Below, piece by piece: positions 38,322-48,674 of a stretch of 64,000 nt of DNA. Positions within the stretch are counted from its first letter, which is position 1, and each line of letters starts with the position of its first letter. A program made the position numbers and the translations under genes. This DNA comes from Azospirillum sp. B21. GTDB lineage: Bacteria > Pseudomonadota > Alphaproteobacteria > Azospirillales > Azospirillaceae. Under the pieces are notes generated by a model. It had not been told where the DNA came from. It saw only the letters and a list, made by a program, of their open reading frames with translations, and did not search any database. The stretch lies in NCBI RefSeq assembly GCF_008364825.1, contig NZ_VTTO01000005.1, positions 224,689 to 288,688 of the forward strand, written 5' to 3'.

Positions 38322-41300
38322 CGAGATCCAGCCGCCCCCAGGCCTGGTCGCCAAGGGCGGCACCGCGACGCCGAAGCCGCCGGAAACGGCGCTGTTCCTG
38401 GCGCTGCGCGACGATGGGCAGGTCTTCGCCTTCAACGGCCATGTCGATCTCGGCACCGGCATCCAGACGGCGCTGACCCAGATCGTCGCGGAGGAGCTGG
38501 ACCTGCGCATGGACCAGCTGCGCATGGTGCTGGGCGACACCGGCCGCACGCCGAACCAGGGCGCCACCATCGCCAGCGCCACCATCCAGATCTCCGCCGT
38601 GCCGCTGCGCAACGCCGCGGCGGAGGCGCGCCGCTTCCTGCTGGAGCGCGCCGCCGCCCTGTTCGGCGTGCCCGCGGGAGAGCTGCGGGTCGAAGAGGGG
38701 GTGGTGATTGCAGGCGACGGCAACCGCCGCATCTCCTACGGCGAACTCGTGCGGGGCGAGCGGGTGGAGCTGCGCATCAGCGGCAAGGCCCCGCTGAAGC
38801 CGCGGGAACAGTACAAGCTGGTCGGAAAGGGGGCGCCGCGCGTCGACATTCCGGCCAAGGCGACCGGCGAATTCTCGTATGTCCACGACCTGCGGCTGCC
38901 GGGGATGCTGCATGGCCGGGTGATCCGCCCGCCCTATGCCGGCATCGACAGCGGCGAGTTCGTCGGCAACAGCCTGGAGAGCATAGACGAATCCTCCATC
39001 GCCCACATCCCCGGCGTCATCAAGGTGGTGGTGCTGCGCGACTTCGTCGGCGTGGTGGCGGAACGCGAGGAGCAGGCGATCAAGGCCGCACGCGAGCTGA
39101 AGATCACTTGGAGGCCCTGGACCCGCAAGCTGCCGGATCTGTCGAACCTCGCCCAGGCCCTGCGCGAGAATCCGAGCACGCCGCGCAAGGTGCTGGACAA
39201 GGGCGACGTCGATGCCGCGCTCGCCGCCGCCGACCAGCGGATGACGCGCACCTATGTCTGGCCCTACCAGATGCACGGCTCCATCGGTCCGTCCTGCGCG
39301 GTGGCCGACTGCAAGGCGGACCGCGCGACCGTCTGGTCCGGCACCCAGAATCCGCATCTGCTGCGCGCCGACCTCGCCTGGCTGCTGGAATGGCCGGAAG
39401 AGCGGATCGACGTGGTGCGGATGGAGGCCGCCGGCTGCTATGGCCGCAACTGCGCCGACGACGTGGCGGCCGATGCGCTTTTGCTGTCGCAGGCGGTCGG
39501 CCGTCCGGTTCGCGTCCAGCTGACCCGCGAGCAGGAGCATCTGTGGGAGCCGAAGGGCACGGCCCAGTTGATGGAGGTCGATGGCGGCATCAGCGCCGAC
39601 GGCGGCATCGTCGCCTACGACTTCGCCACCAGCTATCCGTCGAACGGCGCGCCGACGCTGGCGCTGCTGCTGACCGGGCGGGTCGATCCGGTGGCCGCCG
39701 TGTTCGAGATGGGCGACCGCACCTCCATCCCGCCCTACGATTACGAGAACATGCGGGTGGTCATCAACGACATGGCCCCCATCGTCCGCGCCTCCTGGAT
39801 GCGCGGCGTGTCGGCGATGCCCAACAGCTTCGCCCATGACAGCTACATCGACGAGTTGGCCTTCGCCGCCGGGGTCGATCCGGTGGAGTTCCGCCTGCGC
39901 CATCTGACCGAGGACGAACGCGCCGCCGACCTGATCCGCGCCGTCGCCGGCCGCGCCGGCTGGCAGCCGCGCACCGCCCCGCAGCAAACCCCGCCGGAAG
40001 GCGACGTGCTGCGCGGGCGCGGCTTCGCCTATGCCCGCTACATCCACAGCAAGTTCCCCGGCTTCGGCGCCGCCTGGGCGGCCTGGGTGGCGGACGTGGC
40101 GGTGGACCGCAAGACCGGCGAGATCGCGGTGACGCGCGTGGTGGTCGGCCATGACGCCGGGCAGATGATCAACCCCGATGGCGTGCGCCACCAGATCCAC
40201 GGCAACGTCATCCAATCGACCAGTCGCGTGCTGAAGGAGCAGGTCGAGTTCGAGGACTCGGTCGTCGCCGCCAAGGAATGGGGCGGCTACCCGATCATGA
40301 CCTTCCCCGAGGTGCCGGACATCGACGTGGTGATGATGCCGCGCGAGAACGAGCCGCCGCTGGGATCGGGCGAGTCCGCGTCCGTCCCCAGCGCGGCGGC
40401 CATCGCCAACGCCATCTTCGACGCCACCGGCATCCGCTTCCGCGAACTGCCGATCACCGCGGAGCGGGTGCGCGAGGCGCTGAACGGCCCATCCGAGCCG
40501 GTCCCGCCCTCCCCGCCGGAAGCCGCCAAGCCGCGCAAGCGCGGGTGGAAGGCATGGCTCGGCGCCTCGCTGACCGGCTTATGCGGGGTGATGATCGGCA
40601 TGGCGAGCAGCGCCCTGCCCTTCCGCGCCGAAATCGCTCCGGTCTCGCCACCGTCAGCTGGACTGTGGTCGTCGGCCACCATCGAACGCGGGCGGCAACT
40701 GGCGGCGCTCGGCGACTGCGCGGTCTGCCATACGGTTGAGAACGGCGCCACCAATGCCGGCGGCCGGCCGTTCGAGACGCCGTTCGGCACCGTCTACAGC
40801 ACCAACATCACGCCGGACCCGGACAGCGGGATCGGGCGCTGGTCCTTCGCCGCCTTTGACCGGGCGATGCGCGAGGGGATCAGCCGCGACGGCCGGCATC
40901 TCTACCCGGCCTTCCCCTACACCGCCTTCCGCAACATGACCGACGACGACATGCAGGCGCTCTACGCCTACATGATGACGCAGCAGCCGGTGCGCAGCGA
41001 GACGCCGGCCAACACCATGCGCTTTCCCTTCAACCTGCGCCCGATGATGGCGGGGTGGAACACCCTGTTCCTCAACCGCGAGACCTATAAACCGGACCCG
41101 CAGAAGACTGCGGAGTGGAACCGCGGCAACTATCTGGTCAACGGGCTCGGCCATTGCGCCGCCTGCCACAGCCCGCGCAACGCGCTGGGGGCGGAGAAGC
41201 TGGGCGAGGCTTTCCTGGCCGGCGGCACGGTCGACGGGTGGGAGGCGCCGGCCCTGACCGGCCTGTCCAAGGCGCCGAAGCCCTGGACGGAAGACGACCT

Positions 41301-41829
41301 GTTCACCTATCTGCGCACCGGCTTCTCCCAGCGGCACGGCGTCGCCGCTGGCCCGATGGCCGCGGTGGTGCACGAACTGTCCACCGCCCCGGAGGCGGAT
41401 GTGCGGGCGATGGCAGTCTATCTCGCCTCGCTGGGCGGCCATGTGGGCCGCGATGCCGTGGAGACGCCTGCGATCTCTCCGGCCCCCGTCAATTCCGCCA
41501 ATGGAGAGCGCATCTTCAACGGCGCCTGCCAAGCCTGTCACAGCGACGGCAATGGGCCGACGCTGTTCGGTGTCAGTCCGTCGATGGCGGTGAACAGCAA
41601 CGTCCACAGCGACAGCCCCGACAACCTTGCCCGTGTCATCCTGCACGGCATCCAGAACCCGGCGACCCGCGACCTCGGCTATATGCCCGCTTTCCGCGAC
41701 AGCCTGTCCGATAAACAGGTGGCGGATTTGATGGCGTACCTGCGCGGCCGTTTCGCGTCGGACAAACCGGCCTGGACGGACATTGCAAATGTGGTGGCCA
41801 AGGCGCGGGCAAATCCGGGTACGCACTGA
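38218..41829 (+). CDS. nicB: Nicotinate dehydrogenase large subunit NicB (molybdopterin domain plus three cytochrome c domains)
   Basis: This 1203-residue protein hydroxylates nicotinate at C6. The N-terminal part (about 1-760) is the molybdopterin-cytosine-dinucleotide domain (GHVDLGTGIQTALTQIVAEE, about 75-94; AAGCYGRNCADDVA; EPPLGSGESASVPSAAAI with the conserved late Glu). A membrane helix follows at about 780-800, then three haem motifs: CAVCH (834-838), CAACH (980-984) and CQACH (1104-1108). Electrons leave through the haems toward the respiratory chain. The size matches P. putida NicB. Start at 38218 follows GGAG; the preceding frame runs inside nicA. Confidence 0.96.
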   Translation: MTINPTPGPTPETQSQPTPTRAELMAATGVLLIVDEIQPPPGLVAKGGTATPKPPETALFLALRDDGQVFAFNGHVDLGTGIQTALTQIVAEELDLRMDQLRMVLGDTGRTPNQGATIASATIQISAVPLRNAAAEARRFLLERAAALFGVPAGELRVEEGVVIAGDGNRRISYGELVRGERVELRISGKAPLKPREQYKLVGKGAPRVDIPAKATGEFSYVHDLRLPGMLHGRVIRPPYAGIDSGEFVGNSLESIDESSIAHIPGVIKVVVLRDFVGVVAEREEQAIKAARELKITWRPWTRKLPDLSNLAQALRENPSTPRKVLDKGDVDAALAAADQRMTRTYVWPYQMHGSIGPSCAVADCKADRATVWSGTQNPHLLRADLAWLLEWPEERIDVVRMEAAGCYGRNCADDVAADALLLSQAVGRPVRVQLTREQEHLWEPKGTAQLMEVDGGISADGGIVAYDFATSYPSNGAPTLALLLTGRVDPVAAVFEMGDRTSIPPYDYENMRVVINDMAPIVRASWMRGVSAMPNSFAHDSYIDELAFAAGVDPVEFRLRHLTEDERAADLIRAVAGRAGWQPRTAPQQTPPEGDVLRGRGFAYARYIHSKFPGFGAAWAAWVADVAVDRKTGEIAVTRVVVGHDAGQMINPDGVRHQIHGNVIQSTSRVLKEQVEFEDSVVAAKEWGGYPIMTFPEVPDIDVVMMPRENEPPLGSGESASVPSAAAIANAIFDATGIRFRELPITAERVREALNGPSEPVPPSPPEAAKPRKRGWKAWLGASLTGLCGVMIGMASSALPFRAEIAPVSPPSAGLWSSATIERGRQLAALGDCAVCHTVENGATNAGGRPFETPFGTVYSTNITPDPDSGIGRWSFAAFDRAMREGISRDGRHLYPAFPYTAFRNMTDDDMQALYAYMMTQQPVRSETPANTMRFPFNLRPMMAGWNTLFLNRETYKPDPQKTAEWNRGNYLVNGLGHCAACHSPRNALGAEKLGEAFLAGGTVDGWEAPALTGLSKAPKPWTEDDLFTYLRTGFSQRHGVAAGPMAAVVHELSTAPEADVRAMAVYLASLGGHVGRDAVETPAISPAPVNSANGERIFNGACQACHSDGNGPTLFGVSPSMAVNSNVHSDSPDNLARVILHGIQNPATRDLGYMPAFRDSLSDKQVADLMAYLRGRFASDKPAWTDIANVVAKARANPGTH

Positions 41830-41904
41830 CGCGGCCGCATGCGATGTCGCATAGCGCGCGGGATGGGAGGCCGGATCGACGGAGCGGTGGAGCGTCCGCC
41901 GTGT

Positions 41905-43299
41905 CTACTCTCCTGCCGCCATCGCGCGCGCCAGCACGTCGAACACCCGCGGGTCCTCCATCTGGGCGACATTGAAACGCAGGAACGCCGAAGCCGATCG
42001 GGACACGCTGAAGACGTCGCCGGGGGCGAGAACCACAGTCTCGCGCAAAGCCGCTTTGGCAACCTTGGCAGCGTTCCGGCCGTCGGGCAGGCTGCACCAG
42101 AGATAGAATCCGCCGCGCGGCATCAGCCATGGACGCAGGCCGAGCACGTCCAGCTTGGCCGCAACCTCGCGGCGGCTCCGCGACAGCCGCCGGCGCAGGG
42201 CGTCGAGATGCTTGCGATAGCTGCCGTCGCTCAAGGTCGCCAGGACAAGCTCGGCGGCGACGGGGCTGGGGCCGCCGAAACTCGTCGCCACTTGCAGATC
42301 GACCAGCGCCTCCACCCAATCCGGCCGGGCCGCGATGTAGCCGCAACGGATCGAGGCGGACAGCGTCTTGGAAAAGCTGCCGATGCGGATGACCTGAGCC
42401 AACCCGTCGAGGACCGCCAGCCGCGGTGACGGCTCGAGCTCGAAGCCGGCGAAGATGTCGTCCTCCACGATGGTGAGATCGTGGGCGGCGGCGGCGCTGA
42501 GCAGCTTGTGCGCCGTTTGCGGTGACATCGTCGCGCCGGTCGGGTTGTGGAGCGCGGAGTTGGTGATGTAGAGCCGTGGCCGATGCGCCGTCAGGGCTTC
42601 GGTGAAGAGGGCCACATCGGGTCCCTGCCTGGTATAGGGAACACCGACGATCCGGGCCTGATGGGCGCGCAGCAGCGCCTGGAAATTGAAGTAGCAGGGA
42701 TCGTCGACGAGCACCACGTCGCCGGGGCGCAGCAGGAAACGGCAGATCAGGTCGATGGCCTGGGTCCCGGAGCCGGTCAGAAGGATTTGGTCGGCACCCG
42801 CCGATATCCCTTCGTCCGCGAAGTGGCGGGCCAGCAGACGGCGCAGCGGCAGCGATCCGCGCGTGCCGCCATACTCCGCCAGCACGGCATCGTCAGCAGT
42901 TGCAAGACGGCGGATCGCCCGTCGGATCGCGGTGTTCGGCATCCAATCGGCCGGCAGCCAGCCGCAGCCGGGCTTCAATGTCTCTGCCGACGCATCGAGC
43001 GACTGGCGCGACACCCAGAACGGATCGATGGTCCGGTCGGGGCGGGGCTCGACCTCGGCCAGGGCGAGCGGCGGCACGGCGCCGGACACGTAGAATCCCG
43101 AGCCGGGGCGAGAGCGGATCACGCCTTCGGCGGCGAGCCTGTCGTAGGCTTCCACCACCGTCGATGGCGACACGCCCATGGTGGCGGCGAAGCTGCGGAT
43201 CGAGGGCAGCTTATCACCTGGCGACAGCGTGCGGCTTGCCATCCTGCGGCGGATCGCCTCCATCACCTCGCTGGTCCGGGTTCCGGTCCGGCTGTTCAT
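41905..43299 (-). CDS. MocR-type regulator (GntR helix-turn-helix fused to aminotransferase domain)
   Basis: This 464-residue protein has a GntR winged helix at about 8-75 (LSPGDKLPSIRSFAATMGVS, then PSTVVEAYDRLAAEGVI) and a fold-type-I aminotransferase domain from about 110. The PLP-binding Lys lies in GSFSKTLSASIRCGY, and LVDDPCYFNFQ and HNPTGATMS are the other PLP-site segments. MocR proteins sense PLP or amino compounds. It is divergent from an EamA exporter gene, the likely target, across a 146-base control region. Confidence 0.93.
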   Translation of the reverse strand: MNSRTGTRTSEVMEAIRRRMASRTLSPGDKLPSIRSFAATMGVSPSTVVEAYDRLAAEGVIRSRPGSGFYVSGAVPPLALAEVEPRPDRTIDPFWVSRQSLDASAETLKPGCGWLPADWMPNTAIRRAIRRLATADDAVLAEYGGTRGSLPLRRLLARHFADEGISAGADQILLTGSGTQAIDLICRFLLRPGDVVLVDDPCYFNFQALLRAHQARIVGVPYTRQGPDVALFTEALTAHRPRLYITNSALHNPTGATMSPQTAHKLLSAAAAHDLTIVEDDIFAGFELEPSPRLAVLDGLAQVIRIGSFSKTLSASIRCGYIAARPDWVEALVDLQVATSFGGPSPVAAELVLATLSDGSYRKHLDALRRRLSRSRREVAAKLDVLGLRPWLMPRGGFYLWCSLPDGRNAAKVAKAALRETVVLAPGDVFSVSRSASAFLRFNVAQMEDPRVFDVLARAMAAGE

Positions 43300-43351
43300 C
43301 GTGCAACCGCCGCCATCTGCGCCGTTCCCATCCGTGTGGCCTCCGTAACCA

Positions 43352-43373
43352 ATACAGTTTGGTCGAATTGTAT
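43352..43373. promoter_or_regulatory. Inverted repeat in the MocR/EamA divergent promoter
   Basis: ATACA (43352-43356) and TGTAT (43369-43373) are inverted copies separated by 12 bases, midway between the two start codons. It is a candidate site for the MocR protein; the arms are short, so chance is possible. Confidence 0.4.
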
Positions 43374-43445
43374 GGGACTGTCGCTGTCTTCGCCAGCGGA
43401 TGTGACGCTAGGATCGCCGCGAATGGAGTGGATCGGGGGGGCAGG

Positions 43446-44306
43446 ATGCGGTGGGTTTCGGCGGGATGGGGCAGCGGAATGCTAGGTGTGGTCATCTTCA
43501 GCGGTTCGCTGCCGGCGACACGCGTCGCGGTGGCCGGATTCCCGCCGCTGTTCCTGACCTCGGCGCGGGCGGTGATCGCGGCCGCACTGGCGGTCGCGCT
43601 GCTGTCGATCCTGCGGCAGACGCGGCCCGCGCGCAGCGACCTGCGCCCGCTGGCCATCGTGGCGCTCGGGGTTGTCGTCGGCTTTCCCCTGCTGACCGCA
43701 CTGGCGCTTCAACGGATCACCTCGGCGCAGTCGATCGTGTTCATCGGGCTGCTGCCGCTCGCCACCGCGTTGTTCGGCGTGCTGCGGTCGAGGGAACGGC
43801 CGAAGCCGGCCTTCTGGCTGTTCTCGACCGTCGGGGGATTCGCCGTCGCCGGCTTCGCCCTGGCCCAGGGGGGCGGCGCATCGCTTGCCGGCGGCCTGCT
43901 GATGGTCGCAGCAGTTCTGCTCTGCGGGCTCGGCTATGCCGAGGGTGCCGTCCTGTCCCGGCGGCTGGGCGGCTGGCAGGTCATTTCCTGGGCGCTCGTG
44001 CTGGCATCGCCGGCCATGGCGGTGGCCGCTGTCCTGACGATGCCGGAAAGCTGGGCCGGTGTCGCTGCGCCGGCCTGGATCGGGCTGGGTTACGTCTCGG
44101 TCTTCAGCATGCTGGTGGGGTTCGTCTTCTGGTATCGCGGGTTGGCGCTCGGCGGCATCGCAGGCGTGGGGCAATTGCAGTTGCTTCAGCCCCTCCTGGG
44201 CCTCGCGCTGGCGGGGTTGCTGCTGCACGAGCCGGTCGCCTGGACCATGATCGCGGTGACCGGGCTGGTGGTGCTGTGCGTCGCCGGCGCCCGGAAGTTC
44301 GCGTGA
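43446..44306 (+). CDS. EamA-family (DMT) transporter
   Basis: This 286-residue protein has about ten membrane helices in two EamA repeats (about 5-130 and 145-283). LQRITSAQSIVFIGLLPLAT and SVFSMLVGFVFWYRGLALGG are typical family segments. Such proteins commonly export amino acids or metabolites. GGCAGG precedes the ATG. The divergent MocR-type gene probably controls it. Confidence 0.92.
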   Translation: MRWVSAGWGSGMLGVVIFSGSLPATRVAVAGFPPLFLTSARAVIAAALAVALLSILRQTRPARSDLRPLAIVALGVVVGFPLLTALALQRITSAQSIVFIGLLPLATALFGVLRSRERPKPAFWLFSTVGGFAVAGFALAQGGGASLAGGLLMVAAVLLCGLGYAEGAVLSRRLGGWQVISWALVLASPAMAVAAVLTMPESWAGVAAPAWIGLGYVSVFSMLVGFVFWYRGLALGGIAGVGQLQLLQPLLGLALAGLLLHEPVAWTMIAVTGLVVLCVAGARKFA

Positions 44307-44469
44307 GCGGCAAGCAGCCCGGCCACCTATCGCGGCGGGTTAACGACTCCGCCCACACGTCTCCCGCGGGAACCGAAGCGTGGCTGGCGGGTTGATCCAA
44401 GCATGGGCGTGGCGTCACCGGAATACGAAGACGCCATGTCGTGAACGAAGCCACACAGGGACCACCACC

Positions 44470-44556
44470 ATGCTCAAGATCCTCGGTTGGGCCATCCTGA
44501 TCATCTTCATCATCGGCCTGCTGGTCGTCACCGGCATTCTGAAGCTGATCTTCTGA
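44470..44556 (+). CDS. 28-residue single-helix membrane peptide
   Basis: A short frame reads MLKILGWAIL, then IIFIIGLLVVTGILKLIF: one membrane helix with Lys near both ends. AGGGA lies about nine bases before the ATG. It resembles short DUF1328-like membrane peptides in style only. It lies between the EamA gene and the stop of the convergent nitronate monooxygenase gene, only four bases from it. Reality rests on the hydrophobic pattern and ribosome site. Confidence 0.55.
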   Translation: MLKILGWAILIIFIIGLLVVTGILKLIF

Positions 44557-44560
44557 CCGC

Positions 44561-45925
<1,365 letters not shown>

Positions 45926-48196
45926 GTGACGCCTGCAACCGGACCGGAACCGTGGCCCCAGACCATGGCGGGCAGTTTTGACCTCGACGCCTGCGCGCGC
46001 GAACCGATTCATATTCCCGGCAGCATCCAGCCGCACGGCCATCTCCTGGCGCTGGAACCCGACGGCCTGCGCCTGATCCGCGCGAGTGCGGAAGCCGGCC
46101 CGGTGCTCAACCGCCCCCTCGACGAGGCTTTCGGACAGCCGATCGACCGGCTGATCGACGCCGACGGTATGACGTCGCTCGTCCGCCGGCTGCGTGCCGC
46201 CCCGGCCGAACCGGTACAGCTCGACATCCTGCACCTGCGCGGCGGCAGCGACCATCAGGCCATCGCCCACCGGTCCGGCGGGCTGGTGATCCTGGAGCTG
46301 GAGGATCTCGAAGCCACTGGCGTCGGCACGCTGGAGGCGCTCTACCCGCAGATGCGCGAAGGCATCCGGCGCATGCAGGCGGCCCATGATTTCGAGACGC
46401 TGCTGACCTGCACGGCGGAGGAGGTGCGGTCGCTGACCGGCTTCGACCGCGTACTAATCTATCGGTTCGACGAACAGTGGAACGGCACCGTCATCGCCGA
46501 GGACGGCAACGGCCGCCTGCCCTCCTACCGCGGCCTGCGCTTTCCCGCCTCAGACATTCCGGAGCAGGCGCGGCGCCTCTACGCGCTGAACCGCTTGCGG
46601 CTGATCACCGATGCCCGCTACCGCCCGGTTCCAATCCTGTCGGCAGATCGGGCGGCAGAAGGAGTGGCGGAGCCGCTCGACCTCAGCTTCTCCGTTCTGC
46701 GCAGCGTGTCGCCCGTGCATCTGGAATACATGCGCAACATGGGCACTCCGGCCTCGATGTCGATCTCCGTCATGGACGGGGAGCGGCTGTGGGGCCTGAT
46801 CTCCTGCCATCATGCCGAACCGCGGCAGGTGTCCTTCGCCATCCGCACCGCCTGCGACCTGCTGGGCCAGGTGCTGTCCAGCCAGATGATCGCGCTGGAG
46901 CGGGCGGAGGATGCCGATCACCGCATCCGCTCCAAAAGCATCCAGGCCCGGCTGCTCGCCCACATGGCCGCGGCGGAACGCTTCATCGACGGGCTGGCAG
47001 AGGATGGCGAGGATCTGCTGTCGCTGGTGAATGCCGACGGCGCCGCCATCCTGTTCGACGGCGATTGCCGACTGATCGGCCACACCCCGCCGCAGACGGT
47101 GGTCGAGGCCATCGGCGCGGAACTGGCCGGTCAGGGCATCAAGGATCTGTTCGCCAGCCACCAGTTGCCGGTGGAGATGCAGGCCGCCGCCGGGATGGAC
47201 GCCAGCGCCAGCGGGTTGCTGGCGATCTCCATCTCGCAGCTGCATCCCAGCTATCTCCTGTGGTTCCGGCCGGAGATCGTGCGCTCCATCGAATGGGCCG
47301 GCGATCCCAACAAGCCGGTCGACGACAGCGGCCGGCTGTCGCCGCGCAATTCCTTCGAGACCTGGAAGGAGACGGTGCGCGGCCAGTCCCTGCCCTGGCG
47401 CCATGGCGAGATCGAAGCCGCCGGAGACTTCCGCAACGCCATCGTCAGCATCGTGCTGCGCAAGGCCGAGGAGATGGCCGCGCTGAACGAGGAGCTTCGC
47501 CGCAGCAACGGCGAGCTTGCCGCCTTCTCCTACTCCGTCTCGCACGACCTGCGGGCCCCCTTCCGCCACGTCTCCAGCTATGCCGAGCTTCTGCGCTCCC
47601 GCGCCGCCGACAAGCTGAGCGACCGGGAACGCCATTACCTGGACAGCATCATCGAGGCGGCGAGTTCGGCCGGCACGCTGGTCGACGGGCTTCTGCACTT
47701 CTCGCAGCTCGGCCGTGCCACGCTGGCGCGGGTGGAAGTCGACGTTGCCCGGCTGGTGGAGGAGGTCCGCAACCTGCTGGAACCCGACCTGCGGGGGCGC
47801 AACGTCCATTGGACCGTGCATCCGCTGCCGACCGTCACCGGCGATCCAACCATGCTGCGGCTGGTGGTGCAGAACCTGCTGTCAAACGCCATCAAATACT
47901 CCCGCGACCGCGCCGAACCGGAGATCGAGATCGGCTGCCGCAGCACGGCCGAGGCGCACCAGTTCTATGTGCGCGATAATGGCCGTGGATTCGACATGGC
48001 CTATGCCGGTAAACTCTTCGGCGTTTTCCAGCGCCTGCACCGCGAAGAGGAGTTCGAAGGCATCGGCATCGGCCTCGCGAATGTCCGCCGCATCGTGGAG
48101 CGCCACGGCGGCCGGGTGTGGGCGGAAGGCGAGCTGGATCACGGTGCGACCTTCCATTTCTCCCTGCCGCGGTCCGCAGCCGCCGAATCGAGGTAG
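45926..48196 (+). CDS. Bacteriophytochrome histidine kinase
   Basis: This 756-residue red/far-red sensor has the PAS-GAF-PHY-HisKA-HATPase order. The biliverdin-binding Cys is C23 (DACAREPIHIPGSIQPHG); the GAF domain has PASDIP (207-212) and H265 (SPVHLEYMRNMG) near the chromophore; the PHY tongue has PRNSF (473-477). Kinase His is H540 (YSVSHDLRAPF), N-box NLLSNAIKYS and G-box GIGIGLANV. GTG at 45926 is chosen because AAAGGA lies seven bases upstream and it places the Cys at the normal position. It leads a four-gene signalling operon. Confidence 0.94.
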   Translation: MTPATGPEPWPQTMAGSFDLDACAREPIHIPGSIQPHGHLLALEPDGLRLIRASAEAGPVLNRPLDEAFGQPIDRLIDADGMTSLVRRLRAAPAEPVQLDILHLRGGSDHQAIAHRSGGLVILELEDLEATGVGTLEALYPQMREGIRRMQAAHDFETLLTCTAEEVRSLTGFDRVLIYRFDEQWNGTVIAEDGNGRLPSYRGLRFPASDIPEQARRLYALNRLRLITDARYRPVPILSADRAAEGVAEPLDLSFSVLRSVSPVHLEYMRNMGTPASMSISVMDGERLWGLISCHHAEPRQVSFAIRTACDLLGQVLSSQMIALERAEDADHRIRSKSIQARLLAHMAAAERFIDGLAEDGEDLLSLVNADGAAILFDGDCRLIGHTPPQTVVEAIGAELAGQGIKDLFASHQLPVEMQAAAGMDASASGLLAISISQLHPSYLLWFRPEIVRSIEWAGDPNKPVDDSGRLSPRNSFETWKETVRGQSLPWRHGEIEAAGDFRNAIVSIVLRKAEEMAALNEELRRSNGELAAFSYSVSHDLRAPFRHVSSYAELLRSRAADKLSDRERHYLDSIIEAASSAGTLVDGLLHFSQLGRATLARVEVDVARLVEEVRNLLEPDLRGRNVHWTVHPLPTVTGDPTMLRLVVQNLLSNAIKYSRDRAEPEIEIGCRSTAEAHQFYVRDNGRGFDMAYAGKLFGVFQRLHREEEFEGIGIGLANVRRIVERHGGRVWAEGELDHGATFHFSLPRSAAAESR

Positions 48197-48200
48197 CCCA

Positions 48201-48674
48201 ATGGCCACGCTGAAACCGATCCTGCTGGTCGAGGACAACCCGAAGGACCTGGAGCTGACGCTGGAGGCCTTCGAGGAGGCGCAGCTCGCCAACGACATCG
48301 TCGTCGCCCGCGACGGGGCGGAAGCGCTGTCCTATCTGTTCCACGCGGATGGAGAGGCGGTGTCCAAGCCGACCGACCCGAAATACCCGGCCGTCATCAT
48401 CCTCGACATCAAGCTGCCGAAGGTGGACGGGATCGAGGTGCTGCAGCGGATCAAGGCCAACGACAGCACCCGCGCCATCCCGGTGGTCATGCTGACCTCC
48501 TCCAAGGAGGAGCAGGATCTTGTCCGCAGCTACCGGCTGGGGGTGAACGCCTTCGTCGTCAAGCCGGTCGGCTTCAAGGAGTTCTTCGACGCCATCCGCG
48601 ACATCGGCAGCTTCTGGGCGATCCTGAACGAGCCGCCACCCGGCTGCCATCCCCGACGTCCGCGCGGCACCTGA
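48201..48674 (+). CDS. Single-domain response regulator, Rcp1-like
   Basis: This 157-residue receiver has acidic residues E11-D12, phosphoacceptor D69 (VIILDIKLPK), a Thr in VVMLTSS and Lys in VVKPVGF. The longer loop before D69 and the C-terminal GFKEFFDAI match phytochrome-partner regulators such as Rcp1. It lies five bases after the phytochrome gene and is its probable phosphate acceptor. Its stop overlaps the next start (TGATGA). Confidence 0.93.
   Translation: MATLKPILLVEDNPKDLELTLEAFEEAQLANDIVVARDGAEALSYLFHADGEAVSKPTDPKYPAVIILDIKLPKVDGIEVLQRIKANDSTRAIPVVMLTSSKEEQDLVRSYRLGVNAFVVKPVGFKEFFDAIRDIGSFWAILNEPPPGCHPRRPRGT

Noticed and set aside
38176..40215. Long minus-strand open frame opposite nicB
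   Set aside because: It is the antisense shadow of nicB, whose molybdopterin and haem motifs are unmistakable.
41839..41852. Palindrome ATGCGATGTCGCAT after nicB
   Set aside because: The stem is only six pairs with a two-base loop and no T-tail, too weak to call a terminator.
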